The notes: generated by a model not told the origin, from the sequence alone. A DNA stretch of 64,000 nucleotides from Nocardioides astragali (GCF_024436375.1 NZ_JAFMZM010000003.1:329627-393626); one strand, 5' to 3'; counted from the stretch's first letter, positions 26,742 through 39,928 are shown. Numbers and translations: made by a program.

Positions 26742-26767
26742 AAAACCCCAGGCTGACCTGGGGTTTT
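26742..26767. terminator. Bidirectional hairpin terminator next to tRNA-Ala
   Basis: AAAACCCCAGG, loop CTGA, then CCTGGGGTTTT: an 11-bp perfect stem with A-rich and T-rich flanks, so it can stop transcripts from either side. It ends three bases before the encoded CCA of tRNA-Ala, and would end the tRNA transcript on the minus strand and the coiled-coil gene transcript on the plus strand. Confidence 0.75.
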
Positions 26768-26769
26768 GC

Positions 26770-26845
26770 TGGTGGAGCCTACGAGACTCGAACTCGCAAC
26801 CCCCTGCTTGCAAAGCAGGTGCGCTACCAATTGCGCCAAGGCCCC
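26770..26845 (-). tRNA. tRNA-Ala (anticodon TGC)
   Basis: Read on the minus strand the gene folds as a full cloverleaf: acceptor GGGGCCT with AGGCTCC, D-arm GCGC AATTGGTA GCGC, anticodon stem CCTGC/GCAGG around loop TTTGCAA (anticodon TGC), T-arm loop TTCGAGT, discriminator A and encoded CCA at 26770-26772. The island enters at the anticodon loop, so the 3' half here is island-supplied and the gene is restored. Confidence 0.92.
26798..26814. other. attR: right attachment core inside tRNA-Ala
   Basis: AACCCCCTGCTTGCAAA is identical to the core at 3851-3867. It covers one strand of the anticodon stem and the whole loop. Right of it the sequence is the host tRNA 5' half; left of it is island-derived. 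Anticodon-loop crossover is a known habit of tRNA-targeting tyrosine integrases. Confidence 0.82.
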
Positions 26846-26887
26846 GGGTGAAGCGGGTGGGCGCCGTGGCGCCGGTGAGCAGCTAGC

Positions 26888-27013
26888 TCAGGCCTTCTCG
26901 ACGTTGTCGGTGGCCTCGGCCCAGAGAGCCTGCTCGTTCTTGCCCTGTTCCATCTTCTTCTTCGCGAGAGCTGCGCCGGCGGCGGCCAGCAGGATCAGCA
27001 GGAGCTTCTTCAC
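26888..27013 (-). CDS. DLW-39 family small protein
   Basis: A 41-aa protein starting at GTG 27013, with GAAGGAG upstream. It reads [17 protein letters not shown], then a basic turn (KKKMEQGK), and [14 protein letters not shown]; the LWAEATD ending marks the DLW-39 family, found between gyrA and the tRNA-Ile/Ala genes in actinobacteria. A single N-terminal membrane helix or signal is likely. The function is unknown. Too short to stand out by length alone, it is supported by family match, ribosome binding site and conserved position. Confidence 0.8.
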   Translation of the reverse strand: MKKLLLILLAAAGAALAKKKMEQGKNEQALWAEATDNVEKA

Positions 27014-27068
27014 GGGACTCTCCTTCGGGCGGTGCCCACGAGTTGAGGCAGAGGTGAGGCAGATGGAG

Positions 27069-27142
27069 TGGGCCTAGGAGGACTTGAACCTCCGACCTCT
27101 TCCTTATCAGGGAAGCGCTCTAACCGTCTGAGCTATAGGCCC
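27069..27142 (-). tRNA. tRNA-Ile (anticodon GAT)
   Basis: On the minus strand: acceptor GGGCCTA with TAGGCCC and discriminator A, D-arm GCTCAGACGGTTAGAGC, anticodon stem-loop TTCCC TGATAAG GGAAG region with GAT, and T-arm GGAGG TTCAAGT CCTCC. CCA is not encoded (CACTCC follows), so the CCA-adding enzyme encoded at 60420 is needed. The tRNA-Ile/tRNA-Ala pair downstream of gyrA is standard for actinobacteria. Confidence 0.93.
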
Positions 27143-27208
27143 GCACTCGCCGCATCAGCGGCGACGCCGAAGATTACCTGACCGTGGTCAGGCGGTGCCA
27201 ATCGAGGT

Positions 27209-27244
27209 GGTCTCGTGACGGGCGCCAGGGCGCCCTCCTCGACC
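27209..27244. repeat. 36-bp GC-rich palindromic intergenic repeat, copy 1
   Basis: The segment begins GGTCTCGTGACGGGCGCC, continues AGGGCGCCC and ends TCCTCGACC. It is nearly the same as 30598-30633 and, inverted, 44349-44385. The centre forms a GGGCGCC/GGCGCCC hairpin. It lies after the DUF3566 gene and could act as a transcription end or REP-like element. Confidence 0.65.
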
Positions 27245-27272
27245 GGCGATCCGACCGGCGATCAGACCAGCG

Positions 27273-27818
27273 TCACTTCTCGTCCTCGGCCAGGGTGACC
27301 TCGATGCCGCCGAGGAGGGCGGCAGCGAGGTTGTAGAGGAAGGCGGTGAGGGTGGCGATCGCGGTCAGCAGGACCACGTCGACCACCGCGACGAGGAGGG
27401 TGAAGCCGAGCACCCGCGACATGCCGACGTAGTCGGTCACGTCGAAGGTCGAGTTGCCGCTGTCACCCTCGACGATGCTCGCCACGGCGGAGTTGATCGA
27501 GTCCCACACGCCGGCCGCGCCCAGCACCGACCACACCATGAAGATGGCGACGAAGGTGACGACACCGAAGGCGACCGAGAGCAGGAACGCGGTCTTCATG
27601 ACCGACCACGGGTCGACCCGGGTGAGCCGCAGACGGGCGCGGCGCGGCTGACGACCCGGCGTACGGGAGACGCGGCGCCCGCGCGAGGAGCCCGGCGCGG
27701 CGTTGGCGCGGTGCTCCTCGGCGGCGTTGGACATCGTGTCCTGCAGCCGCGAGGTCAGCGACTTCCGCGTGGTCTCACCGTCCGACGTACGACGGGGGGT
27801 CGCGGTGCGGTCCGACAT
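27273..27818 (-). CDS. DUF3566 membrane protein downstream of gyrA
   Basis: A 181-aa protein starting at ATG 27818 with GAGGAG ahead, three bases after the gyrA stop, so co-transcribed with gyrase. The first 70 residues are basic and disordered (RGRRVSRTPGRQPRRARLRL). Then come VDPWSVMKTAFLLSVAFGVVTFVAIFMVW and a second membrane segment VLGFTLLVAVVDVVLLTAIATLTAFLYNL, with the conserved ending GGIEVTLAED. This matches DUF3566 proteins, which follow gyrA throughout actinobacteria. A role in envelope or division has been proposed for relatives; none is proven by this sequence. Confidence 0.88.
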   Translation of the reverse strand: MSDRTATPRRTSDGETTRKSLTSRLQDTMSNAAEEHRANAAPGSSRGRRVSRTPGRQPRRARLRLTRVDPWSVMKTAFLLSVAFGVVTFVAIFMVWSVLGAAGVWDSINSAVASIVEGDSGNSTFDVTDYVGMSRVLGFTLLVAVVDVVLLTAIATLTAFLYNLAAALLGGIEVTLAEDEK

Positions 27819-27821
27819 GGA

Positions 27822-30536
<2,715 letters not shown>

Positions 30537-30597
30537 TCTCGTGCCCTCTTGTCGTGTCTAAGACTGCGTCTAGATTCCGGGATACAGCGGCATCGTG

Positions 30598-30633
30598 GGT
30601 CTCGTGACGGGCGCTGGGCGCCCCTCCTCGACC
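30598..30633. repeat. 36-bp GC-rich palindromic intergenic repeat, copy 2
   Basis: It starts GGTCTCGTGACGGGCGCT, continues GGGCGCCCC and ends TCCTCGACC, differing from copy 1 (27209-27244) at only a few central bases. It lies between gyrB and gyrA, where it could form a hairpin that tunes read-through. Confidence 0.65.
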
Positions 30634-30645
30634 AGCGGGTGCTAG

Positions 30646-32814
<2,169 letters not shown>

Positions 32815-32858
32815 GGCACGGCCTTCTTCTCATCGCCCCCGAGGGGCGCTCGACATGA

Positions 32859-32903
32859 GTCGAGTCGCGGCTGTTGCGGAGGCAACCAAGCGTGCGACTC
32901 GAC
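32859..32903 (-). promoter_or_regulatory. Inverted repeat in gyrB leader
   Basis: GTCGAGTCGC (32859-32868) and GCGACTCGAC (32894-32903) are exact inverses separated by 25 nt, just downstream of a TAGTAT -10-like box (32908-32913, minus strand). The transcript would fold into a 10-bp stem in the gyrB 5' leader, or the site could bind a regulator. Supercoiling control of gyrB is known in other bacteria; here it is inference. Confidence 0.4.
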
Positions 32904-32969
32904 TTCTCATACTACCGGTCAGGGGCCTCCAACCGAAGCACCCGCCCCCGAGATGGGGGTGATCGGTGG

Positions 32970-32992
32970 AAAAAGAGGCCCTCAGGGGCCTC
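32970..32992 (-). terminator. Rho-independent terminator of the gnd-recF-DUF721 transcript
   Basis: On the minus strand GAGGCCCCTGAGGGCCTC (32992-32975) forms a hairpin followed by TTTTT (32974-32970). It lies 116 bp after the DUF721 stop and about 60 bp before the suspected gyrB promoter, separating the two transcripts. Confidence 0.75.
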
Positions 32993-33107
32993 AGGAGGCC
33001 GCTTCACAGGGCCGAACAGGGGGGCCGATGGGTCCCCCTACCGGCGCGCGGCCCTCAGATCGGGATTTCGAGGCTCACGGCGCTCGCGGCCCGAACACCC
33101 GGGGCGC

Positions 33108-33671
33108 TCAGCCGTAGGTGTCGCGCGGCCCGCGGCCGTCGCGGCTCGACAGGCGGCCCTTCTTCCAGCTGGGGAGGTGGGGGCCGACCACCTCGATCAC
33201 GGTCACGGTCCCGTCCCCGAGCTCGGTGTTGAGACGTCGTACGACGGTGGGCGTGAGCAGCTTGAGCTGGGTGGCCCAGGCGGTGGAGTCGGTGCGTACG
33301 ACGAGCCGGCCGCCCTCGAACGACTCGGGTGTGCAGTGGTCGCCGATCTCCGAGCCGACCAGCTCGGCCCAGCGCCCGAAGACGCCCTGGACCTTGAGGT
33401 CGAGCTCCCAGCCGTGGCTGGCGATCAGGCGACCCATCGCCTCGTCGAGCAGCTGGGGGTCGCGGTCGTCGGGGCGCGCGCCCGACGACTTCGTGAACGT
33501 ACGACGCCGCGGCGCCGACCGCTTGCGGGCGGGAGGGGTGCCCGCACTCGCGGCCGCGGCCCGCGCCGCGGAGCGGGCGAGGTCGAGCCCGTCGGGCTGG
33601 TGCACGGTGACGGCCTCGGGCGTCGGCCCCTCCTCGACCGTCGGCTCGTCGGGCTGGTCGTCAGTCGTCAC
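33108..33671 (-). CDS. DUF721/DciA-like protein
   Basis: A 187-aa protein starting at GTG 33671, overlapping the recF stop by 11 bp. The N-terminal 75 residues are low-complexity and basic. The DUF721 domain follows: [73 protein letters not shown]. DciA proteins, which share this domain, help load the replicative helicase; the recF-DUF721-gyrB order is the classic actinobacterial one. The tail [12 protein letters not shown] is the typical ending. Confidence 0.9.
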   Translation of the reverse strand: MTTDDQPDEPTVEEGPTPEAVTVHQPDGLDLARSAARAAAASAGTPPARKRSAPRRRTFTKSSGARPDDRDPQLLDEAMGRLIASHGWELDLKVQGVFGRWAELVGSEIGDHCTPESFEGGRLVVRTDSTAWATQLKLLTPTVVRRLNTELGDGTVTVIEVVGPHLPSWKKGRLSSRDGRGPRDTYG

Positions 33672-34788
33672 GGGTCACCTGCCCGTCGGCCACCACGAAC
33701 CTCACGCCCTGCAGGGATTCCGGTACGTCGGCGGCGACCGCCGCCGTGACCAGGACCTGCTCGGCACCGGCGACGAGCTGGGCCAGCTGGGCGCGACGCT
33801 CGGTGTCGAGCTCGGCGAAGACGTCGTCGAGCACGAGGATCGGGTCGTCGCCGTCGGAGCGCAGCAGGTCGTACGACGCGAGGCGCAGCGCGAGCGCGAA
33901 TGACCACGACTCGCCGTGCGAGGCATAGCCCTTGACCGGCAGCCGGAGGTCACCGTCGCCGAGCGTGAGGAGCAGCTCGTCGCGGTGCGGGCCGACGAGC
34001 GAGATGCCGCGGTCCAGCTCGTCCTTGCGCCTGTCGGCGATGGCGGCGAGCAGCGCGGCCTGGAGATCGGCACCGAGGTCGATGCTCGCCTTGTACTCCA
34101 GGTCGGCGTCGTCGCGGCTCGCGCCGCGGGCGACCGCCTCATAGGCCTTGCCGACGTAGGGCAACAGCTCCTCGACCAGCTGGAGGCGGGCGCCGAGCAG
34201 CTCGGCGCCGACGCGCGCGAGGTTGTCGTCCCAGATCTCCAGCGTCGACATCGCCGCGTCGCGCGAGGATCCGCGCGCGACACCGGCCGTCTTGAGCAGG
34301 CTGTTTCGCTGCTTGAGGATCCGGTCGTAGTCGGACCGGACGCCGACGAGGCGCGGTGTGCGCAGCACCAGCAGGTCGTCGAGGAACTTGCGGCGGTCGG
34401 ACGGGTCGCCCTTGACCAGGGTCAGGTCGTCGGGCGCGAAGACGACGGTGCGGACCAGGCCGATGATCTCGCGCGGTCGCGGCAGGGGAGAGCGGTTGAT
34501 CCGCGCGCGGTTGGCGCGACCGGGGTTGAGCTCGACCTCGAGCAGTGCCGTACGCCCCTCCTTGACGACCGACGCCCGGACGATCGCCTGGTCGGCGCCG
34601 GCCTTGACGAGGGGTGCGTCGGTGGCGACGCGGTGCGAGGAGAGCCGTGAGAGGTAGTCGATGGCCTCGACGAGGTTGGTCTTGCCCTGGCCGTTGCGCC
34701 CGATGAAGGCCGTCGCCCCCGGCTCCAGTGCGACGTCGATGTCGGCGTAGGAGCGGAAGTTGTGCAGGGAGAGGTGGGCGACGTGCAC
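33661..34788 (-). CDS. recF: RecF recombination/repair ATPase
   Basis: A 375-aa protein from GTG 34788. Walker A is [20 protein letters not shown] near the N-terminus; the ABC signature region and Walker B appear in [18 protein letters not shown] and [14 protein letters not shown]. It binds gapped DNA and loads RecA with RecO/RecR. It starts three bases after the gnd stop, and downstream it overlaps the DUF721 gene, so the genes are one operon. Confidence 0.96.
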   Translation of the reverse strand: MHVAHLSLHNFRSYADIDVALEPGATAFIGRNGQGKTNLVEAIDYLSRLSSHRVATDAPLVKAGADQAIVRASVVKEGRTALLEVELNPGRANRARINRSPLPRPREIIGLVRTVVFAPDDLTLVKGDPSDRRKFLDDLLVLRTPRLVGVRSDYDRILKQRNSLLKTAGVARGSSRDAAMSTLEIWDDNLARVGAELLGARLQLVEELLPYVGKAYEAVARGASRDDADLEYKASIDLGADLQAALLAAIADRRKDELDRGISLVGPHRDELLLTLGDGDLRLPVKGYASHGESWSFALALRLASYDLLRSDGDDPILVLDDVFAELDTERRAQLAQLVAGAEQVLVTAAVAADVPESLQGVRFVVADGQVTRDD

Positions 34789-34791
34789 GTG

Positions 34792-35766
34792 TTAGCTCTC
34801 GCCCGGCTCCTCGGCGCTGCCGGCGCCGGCCTGCTTGGCGGTCTCGGTCTGCTCGGCGCCGGTCGAGCCCTCGGCGTCGCCGCCCTTGGGAGCTGTCGAC
34901 CTGACGGCGTGCCCGCCGAACTGGTTGCGCATCGCCGCCACTGCCTTCATCGTCGGCGAGTCGTCCTGGCGCGAGACGAAGCGGGCGTAGAGCGCGGCGG
35001 TGATCGCCGGCGTGGCGACGGCGTTCTCAATGCCGGCCTCGACGGTCCACCGACCCTCGCCCGAGTCCTCGGCGTAGCCGGCGATCTTGCTCAGGCCAGG
35101 GTCGTCGTCGAGGGCGTTGACCATCAGGTCCAGCAGCCACGACCGGATCACGGTGCCTTCGCGCCAGGAGCGGAAGACCTCGGTGACGTTGTCGGTGAGC
35201 GCGGCCTTCTCGAGCAGCTCGTAGCCCTCGGCGTACGCCTGCATGATCGCGTACTCGATGCCGTTGTGGACCATCTTGGAGAAGTGGCCGGCGCCGACCG
35301 AGCCGGCGTGGACCGAGCCGAAGTCGCCCTCCGGCTTGAGCGCGTCGAAGGCCTCCTGGACCTTCGCGATGTCGTCGGCGTCGCCGCCGTACATGAGGGC
35401 GTAGCCGTTCTCCAGGCCCCAGACGCCACCGCTGACACCGCAGTCGACGTAGCCGATCTTCTTCTCGGCGAGGAGCTCGGCGTTGGCGATGTCGTCGGTC
35501 CAGCGCGAGTTGCCGCCGTCGACGACGACATCCCCCTCGTCGAGCAGGCCGTAGAGCTCCTTGACCGTCGCCCGGGTCGGTTCACCAGCCGGCACCATCA
35601 CCCACACGACCTTGGGGCTGGGCAGCGCGTCGACGAGTGCAGCGAGTGAGTCGACGTCGCTGACGTCAGGGTTGCGGTCGAAGCCCACGACCGTGAGTCC
35701 TGCGCGGCGCATGCGCTCGCGCATGTTGCCACCCATCTTGCCGAGTCCGACGAGTCCGATGTCCAT
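34792..35766 (-). CDS. gnd: 6-phosphogluconate dehydrogenase (decarboxylating), short form
   Basis: A 324-aa protein. The Rossmann start IGLVGLGKMGGNMRERM and the substrate motif VDGGNSRWTDD, CGVSGGVWGLENGYALMYGG and GSVGAGHFSKMVHNGIEYA define the GndA type with a short C-terminal domain. It oxidises 6-phosphogluconate to ribulose 5-phosphate with NAD(P)H production. A gnd between dnaN and recF is the usual actinobacterial order. The last 30 residues are an Ala/Glu-rich tail. The end abuts recF. Confidence 0.94.
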   Translation of the reverse strand: MDIGLVGLGKMGGNMRERMRRAGLTVVGFDRNPDVSDVDSLAALVDALPSPKVVWVMVPAGEPTRATVKELYGLLDEGDVVVDGGNSRWTDDIANAELLAEKKIGYVDCGVSGGVWGLENGYALMYGGDADDIAKVQEAFDALKPEGDFGSVHAGSVGAGHFSKMVHNGIEYAIMQAYAEGYELLEKAALTDNVTEVFRSWREGTVIRSWLLDLMVNALDDDPGLSKIAGYAEDSGEGRWTVEAGIENAVATPAITAALYARFVSRQDDSPTMKAVAAMRNQFGGHAVRSTAPKGGDAEGSTGAEQTETAKQAGAGSAEEPGES

Positions 35767-35827
35767 GCGGCGAGCCTAGCCCCGGGGGTCAGGCCGAGCG
35801 ATGGCGCGGCTGCGTGTCAGACGTCGG

Positions 35828-36964
35828 TCAGGAGAGCAGTCGACGCGGCATCAGCAGGTAGCGGAACGAGCCGGTGTCGTCGTCGGCATCCGTGCCGGAG
35901 ATGACCACCGGCTTGGTGGCCTGGGTGAAGGCGAGGTCCACGAACTCCCCGTCGATGGCGGTCAGGCCGTCGAGCAGGAACTGCGGGTTGAAGCCGGTCG
36001 TGAGTGCGTCGCCCGTGATCTCGGCGTCGACGGCCTCGGTCGCCATCGCCTCGTCGCCGGAGCCGGCGTCGAGCACGATCTGGTTGTCGCCGAACTTCAT
36101 CTGCACCGCGGTGTTGCGCTCGGCGACGAGCGCGACGCGCTTGACCGTCTCGATCAGCTCGGCCTTGTTGACCTTCGCGACCGTGAGGTGCTCGGCCGGG
36201 AAGAGGGAGCGCACCTTGGGGAACTCGCCGTCGAGCAGGCGCGTGGTGGTGCGGCGTACGCCACCGAGTCCGGTGCCCTCGAACCCGATCAGGCCCTCGC
36301 CGGCCCCGCTCGCGCTCAGCGCGATGGTGACCTCGGCGCCTGACGTCAGCGACTTCGCGGTGTCGCCCAGCACCTTGGCCGGCACCAGCGCGGCGACCGA
36401 CTCGTCGGGGGACTGCGGGTTCCACGTGAGCTCGCGGTGCGAGAGGCGGAAGCGGTCGGTCGCGAGCAGCGCCATCGTGGAGCCGTCGATCTCGATCCGT
36501 ACGCCGGTCAGCACCGGCAGCATGTCGTCGCGACCGGCGGCGGTGACCGCCTGGGCGACGGCGTGGGCGAAGTCGGCACTCGACACCGTGCCGGTGGCCG
36601 AGGGCATCTCGGGCAGCGTCGGGTAGTCGTTGACCGGCATCGTCTGCAGGCTGAAGCGCGCCGAGCCGCAGGTGAGCGAGACGCGCGGGCCCTCGAGCGT
36701 CAGCTCGACCGGCTTGGCGGGCAGGCTGCGGCAGATGTCGGCTAGGAGGCGACCGCTGACGAGGGCCCGGCCCTCGTCGTTGACCTCTGCGGTGAGCGTG
36801 GCGCGCGCCGAGGTCTCGTAGTCGAAGGTGGAGAGCATGAGGCCCGCGTCGCTCGCCTCGATCAGCAGGCCCGCCAGGACCGGGGAGCTCGGGCGGATCG
36901 GGAGGCTGCGGGCAGCCCAGGCAACGGCATCGGCGAAGACGTCGCGTTCGACGCGGAACTTCAC
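35828..36964 (-). CDS. dnaN: DNA polymerase III sliding clamp (beta subunit)
   Basis: A 378-aa protein. I chose GTG 36964 (VKFRVERDVFADAVAWAARSLP) with GGAG nine bases ahead; the frame runs open further upstream, but that would add non-conserved residues. Three clamp repeats of about 120 residues are visible, the first ending LPTMPVNDYPTLPEMP-like and the last ending with the typical YLLMPRRL. It tethers polymerase to DNA. It is separated from dnaA by about 3 kb holding three extra genes, which is unusual. Confidence 0.96.
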   Translation of the reverse strand: MKFRVERDVFADAVAWAARSLPIRPSSPVLAGLLIEASDAGLMLSTFDYETSARATLTAEVNDEGRALVSGRLLADICRSLPAKPVELTLEGPRVSLTCGSARFSLQTMPVNDYPTLPEMPSATGTVSSADFAHAVAQAVTAAGRDDMLPVLTGVRIEIDGSTMALLATDRFRLSHRELTWNPQSPDESVAALVPAKVLGDTAKSLTSGAEVTIALSASGAGEGLIGFEGTGLGGVRRTTTRLLDGEFPKVRSLFPAEHLTVAKVNKAELIETVKRVALVAERNTAVQMKFGDNQIVLDAGSGDEAMATEAVDAEITGDALTTGFNPQFLLDGLTAIDGEFVDLAFTQATKPVVISGTDADDDTGSFRYLLMPRRLLS

Positions 36965-37368
36965 AAGGGTCTCCTCGGCGAGGGAATCGCAGGATCGGGC
37001 GAGCTGGGGCGTGCAGGCTGGTGGCCACGCGCAAGCGCGTGGGATGTGCATCCTGCCACGCGTACGTGAGCGTTCGGCAGGGTTCTCCCCAGAGTTGGGC
37101 GGGTTCAGTGGTGGTGGGTGATGAGACCAGTGTTGAGGTTCATAGTCGTCGTAGGGTCCGTGGAAACTGTGGACAACTCCTGTTAGTGCAGGTCAGAGCG
37201 ATGAAACCCTGTGCACAAGGGTTGTGGACGCCGTCGCGTCAACCGGTCGGCGGGTGTGTACGACGCGACGCCGGTGGTCGTTCGTTCCGAGGCATCCACA
37301 GGGGCTGGGGACGAAGCGCCGGCCCGAACCACAACTTCTCCACACTCCGATGCTGCTGCCTGAGCGTG
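36965..37368. other. Gene-free region upstream of dnaN with DnaA-box-like sites (candidate oriC)
   Basis: This 404-bp gap contains one perfect actinobacterial DnaA box on the minus strand (TGTGGACAA, 37168-37176). One-mismatch sites are TGTGCACAA at 37210-37218 and TTCTCCACA at 37336-37344; weaker sites lie at 37223-37231 and 37292-37300. I see no complete coding frame. The region upstream of dnaN is the usual actinobacterial origin position. A second DnaA-box cluster lies upstream of dnaA, so the true origin is unsettled. Confidence 0.55.
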
Positions 37369-38367
37369 CTACTCGGCCCTGGCCAACAGCTCGGACACGC
37401 TCCCGGCAGCGACAGGTTCGCGCCCGGCCGCCTCGATGATGCTGCGGGCCACCCGCTTCGCCTCCTTGCAGGTCTCGGCGTGCACCACGGCGTCGGTGTG
37501 CAGCGGGCCACGACCCTCGGCGTCGGACTCCCAGAGATAGGTGTGCACGAAGCAGGTCTGACCACCCGAGACGACGACCGCGTCCTGGCCAGCCAGCCTC
37601 ACGCGCTCACCGCCGAGGCGGCGTACGACCTCGTCGAAGGGGGTCGCGGCGTAGTCGAGGCCGAGGGTCGTGCGCGCGAGGATCGCCCCGCTGGCGATCT
37701 CGCAGTGGTCCAGGCCCTCGGAGGGTCCGCCGACGCCGTCCACGAGCAGCGAGCTGCGGGGCTCCGAGGCAGAGAGCAGGCCGCACGCGGTCAGAGAGTC
37801 GGGTCCGGGCTCACGCAGGTGCGAGTCGACGTTGGCGCCCAACGAGGCGCCCACGATGGCCGCTGCCTCGTCGAGTGCGGGTTCGCACCCTCCACTGACC
37901 TCGACGGCGATGCCGTGCGCGGGGCCCGCGGGGAACACCGTCCGGCAGAGGTCGGGGACGGTGTAGGCGCTCAGGCCGGCGACGTCCCCGACCTCGGCTG
38001 CGGCGCGGGCGTCGTCGTCGAAGGGGACGCCGACCGCGACGCGCACCCGGGTGTCGGCGAGCTGTGCCTCGCAGGTGTGCGGTCCTTGGGGCGAGGCCGA
38101 GTCGGTGCCAGGCGACAGCAAGCCGCAGGGTGCGAGGGCGCCGAGCGTCGCGCGGACGTCGTCGACGGACTCCTCGGTGCCCGGGTCCGGGCTGGGTGCG
38201 GTGGTGGCCTCGGAGGTGGCGGTGCTGGCGGGCGAACCCGTGGGCTGTGTGCTGTCGTCGGCAGGGTCGGTGCAGGCGCCGAGGGCACCCAGGACGAGGC
38301 TTGCGGTCAGGATCCTCGCGTAGGTGGTCGCGCGGTGCTCGGCTCGGTCAGGCATCTTCTTGATCAT
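37369..38367 (-). CDS. DUF3558-like lipoprotein with duplicated domain
   Basis: A 332-aa protein from ATG 38367, with GGAGA just ahead and overlapping the upstream gene by 20 bp. A lipobox is seen (LTASLVLGALGAC), then a Ser/Thr/Pro linker. Two similar domains follow, each opening with a cysteine motif (APCGLLSPG near residue 80 and TACGLLSAS near 195), with paired cysteines later. The pattern resembles DUF3558 lipoproteins. It is probably anchored outside the membrane. It is the last of three co-directional genes between dnaA and dnaN; its role there is unknown. Confidence 0.65.
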   Translation of the reverse strand: MIKKMPDRAEHRATTYARILTASLVLGALGACTDPADDSTQPTGSPASTATSEATTAPSPDPGTEESVDDVRATLGALAPCGLLSPGTDSASPQGPHTCEAQLADTRVRVAVGVPFDDDARAAAEVGDVAGLSAYTVPDLCRTVFPAGPAHGIAVEVSGGCEPALDEAAAIVGASLGANVDSHLREPGPDSLTACGLLSASEPRSSLLVDGVGGPSEGLDHCEIASGAILARTTLGLDYAATPFDEVVRRLGGERVRLAGQDAVVVSGGQTCFVHTYLWESDAEGRGPLHTDAVVHAETCKEAKRVARSIIEAAGREPVAAGSVSELLARAE

Positions 38368-39412
38368 GTCTCCACTGCTCGTTGGCGGCGCCGGCCAGGG
38401 GTTCCGGCAGCCAGGGATAGATGCCGTCCTGGGCTGACCTGATGGCGCTCGACTTCTCGGACTGCAGGTTGTGCATGCCGTCCTGCAGAGGAGTGAGATA
38501 GGCGTCCTGGAGCATCGCGGTCATCTCGTTGTAGGTGGTCTCGGCGTCGCGGGCGTCGAAGGAGTGGGTGACGAGATCTCCGACGTCGAGGCCGAAGAGA
38601 CCGAGAATGCTCCCGCCCAGCTCGCCGACCTCGAAGGCGGTGCCGATGCCGGGCACCTTGCCCAGGATCGTGCGAGCGACTGCCTCGATGGCGACGACCT
38701 GTGGGTCCATCGGCGTGGCGTCGAACGGCGGACCGCCGAGGTTCTGCCACGCCTGGAGGTTGGCCTTGATCCCGTCACGGATGTCCTCCATCGCCTTGAC
38801 GAGCCCCTCCTGGGCCGCCACGACCAAGGCGCACGCCCCGCCGTAGAGGGCGAAGCAGTGGGCGTAGTAGAGGCTGTACTGGTCGAGGACCATGGCGTGC
38901 AGCTGCTCCACCACGATCTGGCAGGCGTCGCTCGAGCCGCCGACCCAGCTCTCGAAGTTGACGGCGGTCCACCCCACGGGCAGGGCTGCCTGGGTCTCGA
39001 TCATCGAGTCGTGGAAGAGCTGGACGGACTCGTGCAGGGCGGCGGCGTCGGGGCGGATGATGTCGGCGCACAGGCTGTTGAGGTAGTCCGCGATCCCGCT
39101 GGCCCAGTTGACCCCGTTGGTGAACGACGTCGCGCAGCGCTCGTTGATCTGACGACCGAAGTCGACCTTGTGCTGGGCGTCGACGAAGGCCTCGTCGGGC
39201 AGCAGCAGGTCCTGGAAGAACACGGTGTACTCACCGCCTGGGGGGCTGGTCTGGAACGTCGGCGGGATGGGGCTGTAGGGCGCGCTGTAGTGGCTGAAGT
39301 AGTCGTTCTTGTATCCCTCGCGCCACTCCCAGGCCGTCTCGTTGCCCTTGAGGATGCCCAGGTACTTCTCGATGTCGGCGGTGACGGCCTCGAACTCTTC
39401 CTTGACTGACAT
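38348..39412 (-). CDS. WXG100/ESX-substrate-like helical protein
   Basis: A 354-aa protein from ATG 39412 with GGGGAGG ahead. There is no signal peptide. The middle has WTAVNFESWVGGSSDACQIVVEQLHAMV and a long helical run, like WXG-type helical hairpins, preceding a glycine-rich region (LGKVPGIGTAFEVGELGGSILGLFGLDVGDL). It overlaps the lipoprotein gene and follows the 170-aa gene with a 3-bp gap. I infer a type VII-secreted or envelope protein; no ESX secretion machinery is present in the window. Confidence 0.5.
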   Translation of the reverse strand: MSVKEEFEAVTADIEKYLGILKGNETAWEWREGYKNDYFSHYSAPYSPIPPTFQTSPPGGEYTVFFQDLLLPDEAFVDAQHKVDFGRQINERCATSFTNGVNWASGIADYLNSLCADIIRPDAAALHESVQLFHDSMIETQAALPVGWTAVNFESWVGGSSDACQIVVEQLHAMVLDQYSLYYAHCFALYGGACALVVAAQEGLVKAMEDIRDGIKANLQAWQNLGGPPFDATPMDPQVVAIEAVARTILGKVPGIGTAFEVGELGGSILGLFGLDVGDLVTHSFDARDAETTYNEMTAMLQDAYLTPLQDGMHNLQSEKSSAIRSAQDGIYPWLPEPLAGAANEQWRHDQEDA

Positions 39413-39415
39413 TGC

Positions 39416-39928
39416 TCAGTCCTCCCCGCCGAAGTTCTGGTACGCGTCGAGCTCGAGGTCGCGGTCCTCGAGCTCCTCCTCGGGGGACTGCACGTCGGGG
39501 TTGGCCTCCGCGTCAGGTGAGCCGTCCTCCGTGGTCTCGGCCTGGTCGACCGTGGACGGCGCGGTCGGCAGGGGGTCGGGCGGCCCCTGGAGGTCGGGCT
39601 CGAGTCCGTTGAAGACCGATCGGGCGAAATCGTCGCGGTCGCGGAAGTCGTCGGCCTGGGCGACGACGGCGAGGGCGAGGTTGTTGATGGTGGTCACCGT
39701 CGCTGCCATCCCCGCCTGGCAGTCCGCTGCCATCCACAGCACGTCGGTGAGGACCTGGTGGTCGCCCATCTGCGCGGACCGGGTGTTGGCCGAGGCGATG
39801 GCGGTGGTCATCCGGTCGGCGACCCCGGCCACGTGGGTGGCGCGCTGCGGGAGCACCTCCTTGCCGGCGCGGTACATGTTGGTCAGGTCGGCCCTGATCT
39901 CGTCCTGTTCCCAGTCCTCGTACGGCAT
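39416..39928 (-). CDS. Small helical protein with acidic tail, ESX-associated type
   Basis: A 170-aa protein from ATG 39928 with GGGGGACG ahead. The first 100 residues are helical (MYRAGKEVLPQRATHVAGVADRMTTAIASAN..., QAGMAATVTTINNLALAVVAQADDF), like EspC/WXG-type partners. The rest is Pro/Glu/Asp-rich and disordered. It heads the three-gene set between dnaA and dnaN, with a 97-bp gap after dnaA that may hold its promoter. It may pair with the 354-aa protein; function unknown. Confidence 0.5.
   Translation of the reverse strand: MPYEDWEQDEIRADLTNMYRAGKEVLPQRATHVAGVADRMTTAIASANTRSAQMGDHQVLTDVLWMAADCQAGMAATVTTINNLALAVVAQADDFRDRDDFARSVFNGLEPDLQGPPDPLPTAPSTVDQAETTEDGSPDAEANPDVQSPEEELEDRDLELDAYQNFGGED

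Larger units (their letters stand above)
3851..26814. mobile_element. Integrative genomic island in tRNA-Ala(TGC), about 23 kb
   Basis: The element is bounded by the 17-bp direct repeat AACCCCCTGCTTGCAAA at 3851-3867 and 26798-26814. The right copy forms the anticodon stem-loop of an intact tRNA-Ala; the left copy abuts a decayed tRNA 3' half. A tyrosine integrase starts 148 bp inside the left end. Contents: integrase, excisionase, broken MobF relaxase, a three-gene cluster of unusual proteins, a retropepsin pair, a type I RM operon and a coiled-coil protein. No type IV secretion or FtsK-like transfer gene is present, so at best it was mobilisable by a helper. Several cargo genes, especially 5435-6685 and 8913-11267, show AT-richer codons than the flanking host genes, which fits acquisition. 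Confidence 0.88.

Noticed and set aside
26535..26756. 73-codon frame after the coiled-coil gene
   Set aside because: It runs through the end repeat and into the terminator, with no family resemblance.
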